In this document: positions 58,653 through 64,000 of the stretch, piece after piece | Position numbering within the stretch: the stretch's first letter is position 1 | Layout of the letters: every line of letters starts with the position of its first letter | Origin: Mycolicibacter sinensis | GTDB taxonomy: Bacteria; Actinomycetota; Actinomycetes; Mycobacteriales; Mycobacteriaceae | NCBI RefSeq assembly: GCF_001667375.1 | Contig: NZ_LZIN01000039.1 | Location: forward strand, 1-64,000 | DNA length: 64,000 bases | Reading direction: 5' to 3' | Position numbers and translations under genes: made by a program | Notes under the pieces: model-generated | What the model saw: only the letters and a program-made list of their open reading frames with translations | What the model was told of the DNA's origin: nothing | Databases searched by the model: none

Positions 58653-58870
58653 CGATCCGACCCCGCCTTGCTGACCACCACCAGGACATGGGTGTCGGCC
58701 GCGAACCGATTCGCTGTGGCACCCAGTTCGGCAAGCGCAGCGAACAACGGATGGCCGGCCACGATCTCCGGCGCGTCAACCACATAAGCGGTGACACCCG
58801 GGGCCATCCGGTCAGCGCCCGGCCGGGAGCGTTCAGGCCGGGAATGCCCGTCCACCTGTGGGTTCAACAT
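58640..58870 (-). CDS. possible small protein upstream of mmpS
   Basis: A 76-residue frame starting MLNPQVDGHSRPERSRPGAD with GGGACG upstream and containing APEIVAGHPLFAALAELGATANRFAADTHVLVVVSKAG. It overlaps the mmpS start by 13 bases, as expected of a coupled leader gene. I do not recognise it. It lies between the TetR promoter and mmpS and might be real or fortuitous. Confidence 0.4.
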   Translation of the reverse strand: MLNPQVDGHSRPERSRPGADRMAPGVTAYVVDAPEIVAGHPLFAALAELGATANRFAADTHVLVVVSKAGSDRCGR

Positions 58871-58967
58871 CAGCGACGTCCCTTTCCGCCCGGGCCTATG
58901 GTTAGCGCGACGGAAAGTTAAGTTATACGACCAGTAAAGTCTAATCAAGCGGTCGGTCAGTCGAACT

Positions 58968-59494
58968 GTGCGGCGTGGGGTTTTAGAGGCGGCGCAGGGA
59001 CTGTTCGCCGAGCACGGGGTCAGCGGCACGTCGTTGCAGATGATCGCCGACCGGCTCGGCGTCAACACCTCAGCGGTGTACTACCAGTTCCGCTCCAAGG
59101 ACGACATCGTGGCCGCGGTGTTCCGTCCGGCGTTCGAGGACATCGCCCGAGTCGTCAAGATCGCCGAGGTGATCCCCTCCCGGCAGGTCCGGCGGGACGC
59201 CACCATCAGCGGCATGATCGAATTGGCCGTCCGGCACCGGCGCACCACGGCACTGCTCTACGCCGACCCCGCCATCGCCGTGGTGTCGAGGCCGTCGTGG
59301 AGTTCCGGGACGCCGTCCGCAGCCTGCAGGCCATCCTGGCCGGCCCGCAACCCGATCCGGCGGCGCGCACCGCGGTGGCAGTGCTGGTCTCCGGGATCTT
59401 CGGCGCGGCAGCCGATCCCGCCGTTGCCGACATCCCCAACGAAGAGCTGCACCGGATGCTGCTGGACTGCTCGCGGCGGCTGTTCGCGGCCTGA
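58968..59494 (+). pseudogene. TetR family regulator with internal frameshift
   Basis: Paralogue of the TetR gene at 54676, divergent from mmpS. The first frame from GTG 58968 encodes VLEAAQGLFAEHGVSGTSLQMIADRLGVNTSAVYYQFRSKDDIVAAVF and continues to about ADPAIAVV. The rest is in another frame, GVEAVVEFRDAVRSLQAILAGPQPDPAARTAVAVLVSGIFGAAADP to RRLFAA (stop at 59494). Adding one base near 59280-59286 (for example a G in GTGGTG) restores one protein of about 175 residues. It is either a recent loss of function or a sequencing error. No upstream ribosome binding site was seen. Confidence 0.75.
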
Positions 59495-59502
59495 CGCCCG
59501 GG

Positions 59503-60765
59503 TCAGGAAACGGACGGCTCCAACACGTCGACTCCGACATAGGGCACCAGCGCCTTCGGCACCCGGACGCTGCCGTCGGGCTGCTGATGGTTCTCCAGGA
59601 TCGCCACCAACCAGCGGGTGGTGGCCAGCGTGCCGTTGAGCGTCGCAGCGGTCTGCGGCTTGCCGTTGTCGTCGCGGTACCGGGTGGCCAGCCGGCGCGC
59701 CTGGAAGGTGGTGCAGTTCGACGTCGAGGTCAGCTCCCGATAGGTGCCCTGCGACGGCACCCAGGCCTCGCAGTCGAACTTGCGCGCCGCCGACGAGCCC
59801 AGATCGCCGGCGGCGACGTCGATCACCCGATAGGGCACCTCGATCTGCGCCAGCATCTCGCGCTGCCAGCCCAGCAGCCGTTCGTGCTCGGCCTCGGCCT
59901 CGGCGGGCCGGCAGTAGACGAAGCCCTCCACCTTGTCGAACTGGTGCACCCGGATGATGCCGCGGGTGTCCTTGCCGTAGCTGCCGGCCTCCCGGCGGAA
60001 ACACGACGACCACCCCGCGTAGCGCAGCGGCCCACCGGACAGATCCAGGATTTCGTCGGCGTGATACCCGGCCAGCGGCACCTCGGAGGTGCCGACCAGG
60101 TAGAGGTCGTCGGCCTCGAGCCGGTACACCTCCTCGGCGTGCGCGCCCAAAAATCCGGTGCCGGACATGATCTCGGGTCGCACCAGCGCGGGGGTGATCA
60201 TCGGGGTGAAGCCGTTGTCGACCGCGACCCGCAGCGCCAACTGCAGCAGCCCGAGCTGCAGCAGCGCACCGGCGCCGGTCAGGAAGTAGAACCGCGAGCC
60301 GGAGACCTTGGCGCCGCGGCCCATGTCGATCAGGCCCAGCGACTCACCGAGCTCCAGGTGGTCCCGCGGGTCCGGGATCGCCGGCCGCTCACCGACCACC
60401 TCGAGCACCGCGAAGTCGTCGGCCCCGCCGGGCGGCACCCCGTCGATGACGACGTTCGGGATCGCCATGTGCGCACCGGCGAACGTCGCCTCGGTGTCGG
60501 CCTGGGCGGTTTCGGCGGCTTTGACCTGCTCGGCCAGCTCCTTGGCTCGGGCCAGCAGGGCGGGGCGCTCCTCGGGCGACGCCGCGCCGACGGACCGGCT
60601 GGCCGCCTTCTGCTCGGCGCGCAGGGTGTCGGCCGCCGCGATCGCCGAACGCCGCGCAGTGTCGGCGGCCAGCAGGGCATCCACCAGCGCCGGGTCCTCA
60701 CCGCGGTTCGCCTGCGAGCGGCGGACGCGGTCGGGGTCGTTGCGCAGCAGGTTCAGGTCGATCAC
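59503..60765 (-). CDS. serS: seryl-tRNA synthetase
   Basis: Class II synthetase that charges tRNA-Ser. The 420 residues equal the family length: an N-terminal coiled-coil arm (about residues 25-100, with [20 protein letters not shown]), then motif 2 in [26 protein letters not shown] and motif 3 in [25 protein letters not shown]. Standard position, as in Rv3834c. Convergent with the broken TetR gene eight bases away. No tRNA gene was seen beside it. Confidence 0.97.
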   Translation of the reverse strand: MIDLNLLRNDPDRVRRSQANRGEDPALVDALLAADTARRSAIAAADTLRAEQKAASRSVGAASPEERPALLARAKELAEQVKAAETAQADTEATFAGAHMAIPNVVIDGVPPGGADDFAVLEVVGERPAIPDPRDHLELGESLGLIDMGRGAKVSGSRFYFLTGAGALLQLGLLQLALRVAVDNGFTPMITPALVRPEIMSGTGFLGAHAEEVYRLEADDLYLVGTSEVPLAGYHADEILDLSGGPLRYAGWSSCFRREAGSYGKDTRGIIRVHQFDKVEGFVYCRPAEAEAEHERLLGWQREMLAQIEVPYRVIDVAAGDLGSSAARKFDCEAWVPSQGTYRELTSTSNCTTFQARRLATRYRDDNGKPQTAATLNGTLATTRWLVAILENHQQPDGSVRVPKALVPYVGVDVLEPSVS

Positions 60766-60847
60766 GGCGCAACCCTACAACTCCGCCGGTCGCATCACTT
60801 TCGCATCATTCGTCACGAGTGGCCGCCTGCCTGTCAGAATGGACCGG

Positions 60848-61957
60848 ATGTCGAAAGCAGCCGACCAGGAAAATTCACCCGCCCAGCGGGTGTCTTGGCT
60901 GCGCACGCTGCAGGCGGCCGCCACCCGCCGCACCCTGCTGTTGACCGCCTTGGGCGGGCTGCTGATCGCCGGGCTGGTCACCGTGGTTCCGGCGCTGGGC
61001 GACGGGCCGGGCGGGCTGCTCGGCCACCTGAGCGCCGAGCCGGCCGTCAGCCCGGGCGGCAAGGGCGCCGGACCCGGGCTGGGCATCGGGATCGGCAAGG
61101 GCAACGAGGCGATCGACCGCGCGGTCGCCGGCGACTGCCTGAACTGGCCGGCGGACGACCTGGACGGGGCGACGGTGGTCAGCTGCGCCGACGAGCACAA
61201 GTTCGAGGTCGCCGGGCCGGTGGACATGAAGATGTTCCCGGGTGCCGAGTACGGCCCGGACGCCCCGCCGCCGACGACCGCCCGCATCGAGCAGATCACC
61301 CAGGAACAGTGCGAGTCCTCGGTGCGCCGCTACCTCGGCCCGAAGTTCGACCCGCACAGCAAGTTCGTCGCCAGCATGCTGTGGGCCGGCGAGCGGGCCT
61401 GGCGCCAGCACGGTGAGCGCCGGATGTTGTGCGGCCTGCAACTGCCCGGCGTGGGCGGCCAGCAGATCGCCTTCACCGGCAAGGTCGCCGACATCGACCA
61501 GTCCAAGGTCTGGCCGCCGGGCACTTGCTTGGGCATCGATCCGGCCACCAACCAGCCCAACGATGTTCCGGTCGACTGCGCGGCGCCGCACACCAAGGAG
61601 GTCACCGGCACGGTCAATCTGGCCGAGCGGTTCCCCGACGCGCTGCCCCCGGAACCCGAGCAGGACGCCTTCATCAAGGAGACCTGCACCCGGCTTACCG
61701 ATGCCTATCTGGCGCCGGTGCAGTTGCGCGACACCACGCTGACGCTGACCTACGCCACCGTCTCGCTGCCGAGCTGGTCGGCAGGCAGCCGCGAGGTGGC
61801 GTGCAGCCTCGGCGCCACCCTGGGCAACGGCGGCTGGGCGGCTCTGATCAACAGCGCCCGCGGGTCGTTGCTGATCAACGGCCAGCCACCGGTCCCGCCG
61901 CCGTCGATTCCCGCCGAGCGGCTGAACCAACTGCCCGCCGGTAGCCAGCCCCGGTGA
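60848..61957 (+). CDS. septum-formation family membrane protein (Rv3835 type)
   Basis: A 369-residue membrane-anchored protein: cytosolic start, one helix (TLLLTALGGLLIAGLVTVV), a Gly-rich linker, then an extracytoplasmic pair of repeated domains. Conserved Cys fall in AVAGDCLNWPADD, VVSCADEHKFEVAG and EQCESSVRR, and again in GTCLGID, VDCAAPHTKEVTG and ETCTRL. This duplicated pattern is the septum-formation (PF13845-like) domain. The start may be ATG 60848 or ATG 60839. It is divergent from serS and overlaps the metallopeptidase start. Confidence 0.85.
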   Translation: MSKAADQENSPAQRVSWLRTLQAAATRRTLLLTALGGLLIAGLVTVVPALGDGPGGLLGHLSAEPAVSPGGKGAGPGLGIGIGKGNEAIDRAVAGDCLNWPADDLDGATVVSCADEHKFEVAGPVDMKMFPGAEYGPDAPPPTTARIEQITQEQCESSVRRYLGPKFDPHSKFVASMLWAGERAWRQHGERRMLCGLQLPGVGGQQIAFTGKVADIDQSKVWPPGTCLGIDPATNQPNDVPVDCAAPHTKEVTGTVNLAERFPDALPPEPEQDAFIKETCTRLTDAYLAPVQLRDTTLTLTYATVSLPSWSAGSREVACSLGATLGNGGWAALINSARGSLLINGQPPVPPPSIPAERLNQLPAGSQPR

Positions 61958-62304
61958 GTGTGCAGATGGACCCGGACCGGTTCGACGAACTGGTCTCCGA
62001 CGCATTGGATCTGATCCCGCCCGAACTGGCGGCCGCCATCGACAACGTCGTGGTGCTGGTGGAGGACCGCAACGACGAGGAACCCGAGCTGCTCGGGCTG
62101 TATGAAGGGGTGGCGCTGACCGAGCGCGACTCCAACTACGCCGGATCACTGCCGGACACCATCACGATCTACCGGGACGCGCTGCTGGAGATGTGCGGCT
62201 CCGACGACGAGGTCGTCGACGAGGTGCGCATCACCGTGATCCATGAGATCGCCCACCACTTCGGCATCGACGACGACCGGCTGCACGACCTGGGGTGGGC
62301 TTGA
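61954..62304 (+). CDS. zincin-like metallopeptidase family protein (Rv3836 type)
   Basis: A 116-residue protein with the zinc motif VIHEIAHHFGID (HEXXH plus a downstream Asp). The N-terminus is MDPDRFDELVSDALDLIPPEL. A small stand-alone family whose physiological substrate is unknown; some members may be ribosome- or stress-linked. GTG at 61954 overlaps the stop of the septum-formation gene, so the two are coupled. The alternative ATG at 61966 shortens it by four residues. Confidence 0.88.
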   Translation: MSVQMDPDRFDELVSDALDLIPPELAAAIDNVVVLVEDRNDEEPELLGLYEGVALTERDSNYAGSLPDTITIYRDALLEMCGSDDEVVDEVRITVIHEIAHHFGIDDDRLHDLGWA

Positions 62305-62363
62305 GCGGGCGTGTCGCGGCGCGCCGAGCCGATGTTGTCGGCACGCAGTGCTAGGAACGACGC

Positions 62364-62552
62364 ATGGATGACCACTGCCGAGCCTGCCGGGCGGGGCTGG
62401 AGCACTGCCACGGCACCCTCATTCACCACGTGCTGCAGGCCGCCGAGTGCACCGAGGACGGCTGCCCCGGCGAGATGCTGCTGCACGCGTTCGCGCTGGA
62501 CTGCGAGGCGGTCGGCTGCCGCTGTGCCGAGGTCTACGCGCTGGCGATCTGA
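62364..62552 (+). CDS. Cys/His-rich mini-protein
   Basis: A 62-residue protein with eight Cys and five His: HCRACRAGLEHCHGT, then AAECTEDGCPGEML and LDCEAVGCRCAEVYAL. The spacing (CxxC, CxxxxC, CxxxxCxC) suggests structural zinc or an Fe-S site. I do not recognise a named family. It lies 59 bases after the metallopeptidase on the same strand and may be co-transcribed. Confidence 0.65.
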   Translation: MDDHCRACRAGLEHCHGTLIHHVLQAAECTEDGCPGEMLLHAFALDCEAVGCRCAEVYALAI

Positions 62553-62566
62553 CCCGACGCGGCGAC

Positions 62567-62585
62567 CCTCCCCGCAAGCGGGAGG
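62567..62585. terminator. hairpin between convergent genes
   Basis: CCTCCCCGC and GCGGGAGG form a stem around AA between the mini-protein stop and the end of the phosphoglycerate-mutase gene. It could act in both directions. The following bases to 62632 are GC-rich and repeat-like, but no second copy was confirmed here. Confidence 0.5.
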
Positions 62586-62632
62586 TGCCCCCAGGCGCCC
62601 GGCTCCGCAAGCTCCGCCGCGCTCGCGGTCGC

Positions 62633-63322
62633 CTAGCCCATCGGGTCGGTGTCGGAGCGCAGCGCGTCACCGACCGGGTCCGCATCGGGTTCGGGATAGA
62701 ACGGCGGCGTCAACGCACCCCACTGCACGCAGCTCCACCGGCCGTCGGTGATCGGTGAGAGCACCACCGCCTCGGTGTTGTTCAGGTGGTTGTCCAGTAC
62801 GAAGCTGCTGTCCACCCCGGCCAGCGTGGCCGCCGCCAGGCGGATCGCCGCGCCGTGGCTGACCACGACGATGTCGCCGGTCCAGTCGTCGTCGTCGAGG
62901 TAGCGCATCCGCAACTGGGTGACGACCGGCAGATAACGGTCCAGCACCTGCTCGGCCGACTCACCACCGGGCAACGCGACCCCCGGTTCGCCGGAGTGCC
63001 AGCGCTGATAGGTCTCGTTGAACTCGGCGATCGCGTCGTCGTCGTTGCGGTTCTCCAGCGCGCCGGCCTGCACCTCGTGGATGCCGTCGAGGGCGCGGGC
63101 GGTCAGCCCGAAGCGGCCACTGATCTCCGCGGCGGTCTGCACGGCCCGGGTCGCCACCGAATGGGCGATCAGCGCCGGACGGTGCACGCCGTTGCCGGCG
63201 AACGCCCGCGCCTGATCGCGGCCCAACGGGGTCAGCTCCGATCCGGGCGGGCGGGTGTCGAGCCGACGCTCGACGTTGCCGTAGGACTGCCCGTGCCGCA
63301 CCAGCACCAGCCGGCCGCTCAC
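62633..63322 (-). CDS. histidine phosphatase / phosphoglycerate mutase family protein (Rv3837c type)
   Basis: A 229-residue histidine phosphatase. The catalytic RHG is in RLVLVRHGQSYGNVERRL, the second Arg region is in ATRAVQTAAEI, and the second His is in IVVVSHGAAIRLAA. The family includes phosphoglycerate mutases and many phosphatases; a glycolytic role is unlikely for this subgroup. GTG at 63322 overlaps the pheA stop by four bases, so it is coupled to pheA; the longer open frame upstream is inside pheA. Confidence 0.92.
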   Translation of the reverse strand: MSGRLVLVRHGQSYGNVERRLDTRPPGSELTPLGRDQARAFAGNGVHRPALIAHSVATRAVQTAAEISGRFGLTARALDGIHEVQAGALENRNDDDAIAEFNETYQRWHSGEPGVALPGGESAEQVLDRYLPVVTQLRMRYLDDDDWTGDIVVVSHGAAIRLAAATLAGVDSSFVLDNHLNNTEAVVLSPITDGRWSCVQWGALTPPFYPEPDADPVGDALRSDTDPMG

Positions 63323-64000
63323 GTCGCCGTCTCCGTCCGGCCGGCCGGACCGGCGGGCCAGGAACCCAGATACCGCACGTCGGCGCAGCGCTGACGCAGC
63401 GCCTGCAGTGCCTCGCCGACGGCGGGATCGTCGATGTGCCCCACGCAGTCCAGGAAGAACAGGTAGGTGCCCAGCTCGGTGCGGGTCGGGCGGGACTCGA
63501 TCCGGGTCAAATCGATACCGCGGCTGCCGAATTCGGTCAGCGCCGCAGCCAGTGCGCCGGGCGCGTTGTCCAGCCGCAGCACCACCGACGTCCGGTCCGC
63601 GCTGGTGCGCGGCGGCGGCGTCGCGGGCTTGCCGACCAGTACGAAACGGGTACAGGCGTTGGGTTCGTCGATGACACCTTCGGCCAGGGTGAGCAGCCCA
63701 CGCTGCTGCGCAGCCAGTGCGGTGCTCACACCGGCGTCGGCCTCTCCGTCGCAAACCTGCTGCGCGGCAGCGGCATTGGAGTTCGCCGGCACGGTGTACG
63801 CCTGCGGCAGGTGCTCGGCCAGCCAGCGTCGCACCTGGGCACCGGCCACCGGGTGAGCGGCCACGGTGCGGATGTCGGCCGGCGTGCGGCCGGGCGCGAC
63901 GACGACCGAGAACGCGACCTCCAGGGCGGTTTCGGCGAATATCTGGAGCGCCGAGCCGACCGCGAGTCCGTCCAGGGTGGGCGTCACACCACCCTCGATC
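63319..64000 (-). CDS. pheA: prephenate dehydratase PheA, C-terminal part (continues past window)
   Basis: Converts prephenate to phenylpyruvate for phenylalanine synthesis. About 227 residues are visible, of some 310-320. The substrate-domain part includes VPANSNAAAAQQV and ACTRFVLVGKP; the regulatory ACT domain follows, with TSVVLRLDNAPGALAAALTEF and LTRIESRPTRTELGTYLFFLD (the ESRP motif for Phe binding). The 5' end is beyond 64000 on the minus strand. Coupled to the histidine phosphatase gene downstream. Confidence 0.95.
   Translation of the reverse strand, partial: IEGGVTPTLDGLAVGSALQIFAETALEVAFSVVVAPGRTPADIRTVAAHPVAGAQVRRWLAEHLPQAYTVPANSNAAAAQQVCDGEADAGVSTALAAQQRGLLTLAEGVIDEPNACTRFVLVGKPATPPPRTSADRTSVVLRLDNAPGALAAALTEFGSRGIDLTRIESRPTRTELGTYLFFLDCVGHIDDPAVGEALQALRQRCADVRYLGSWPAGPAGRTETAT

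Noticed and set aside
59503-60765. tRNA gene near serS
   Set aside because: No cloverleaf-like sequence or CCA-type end was seen in the flanking gaps.

Overview
This window is chromosomal DNA of a mycobacterium. It is very GC-rich and holds the lineage-specific cell-wall cluster: embC-embA-embB, fadD32-pks13-accD4, antigen 85 genes, aftB, ubiA, glfT2, glf and erp. Gene order from about 21 kb to the right edge follows, with gaps, the M. tuberculosis order Rv3799c to Rv3838c (locus names recalled from memory, not searched). The sulfolipid block found in M. tuberculosis between Rv3819 and Rv3829c is absent, and several insertions are present, so this looks like a non-tuberculous mycobacterium. 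I cannot name the species.

Layout. 0-12 kb: the 3' part of aftA, an antisense alpha/beta hydrolase, then embC, embA and embB (arabinan synthesis, ethambutol targets). 11.8-15 kb: a four-gene membrane operon with cytochrome oxidase subunit III- and IV-like proteins and two paralogous 7-TM proteins, facing a TetR regulator. 15.0-17.7 kb: an arsenic cassette (arsC, ACR3, cadI/arsI-like gene, arsR) bounded by a perfect 26-bp direct repeat. 17.7-20.7 kb: an MFS transporter and a stand-alone PE-PPE hydrolase. 21-34.3 kb: mycolic acid condensation and transfer (accD4, pks13, fadD32, essential cutinase-like lipase, MPT51, antigen 85), interrupted by a putative nuclease gene set between two copies of a hairpin repeat. 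34.5-41.1 kb: arabinogalactan assembly (aftB, ubiA, PAP2 phosphatase, glfT2, glf). 41.4-49.2 kb: erp, a PGRP amidase, a HAD phosphatase, three tandem acyltransferases, a metallo-hydrolase/Rieske fusion and a small partner. 49.3-51.8 kb: a DUF1023-type hydrolase and an overlapping lipoprotein gene. 51.8-54.6 kb: a FAD oxidoreductase, its probable TetR regulator and a DUF2834 protein, with matching operators. 54.7-59.5 kb: an mmpS/mmpL efflux pair between two paralogous TetR genes, one frameshifted. 59.5-64 kb: serS, a septum-formation protein, a metallopeptidase, a Cys-rich mini-protein, a phosphoglycerate-mutase family gene and the 3' part of pheA.

How it works together. UbiA and the PAP2 phosphatase supply the decaprenyl-phospho-arabinose pathway; Glf and GlfT2 build galactan; AftA, EmbA, EmbB, EmbC and AftB build arabinan on it; FadD32, Pks13 and AccD4 make mycolates, which antigen 85 enzymes attach to arabinan. 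The most unusual material is accessory: the repeat-bounded ars cassette, the hairpin-flanked nuclease gene, the orphan oxidase-subunit operon, the hydrolase/lipoprotein pair and the abrupt 5' loss of aftA at the left edge.
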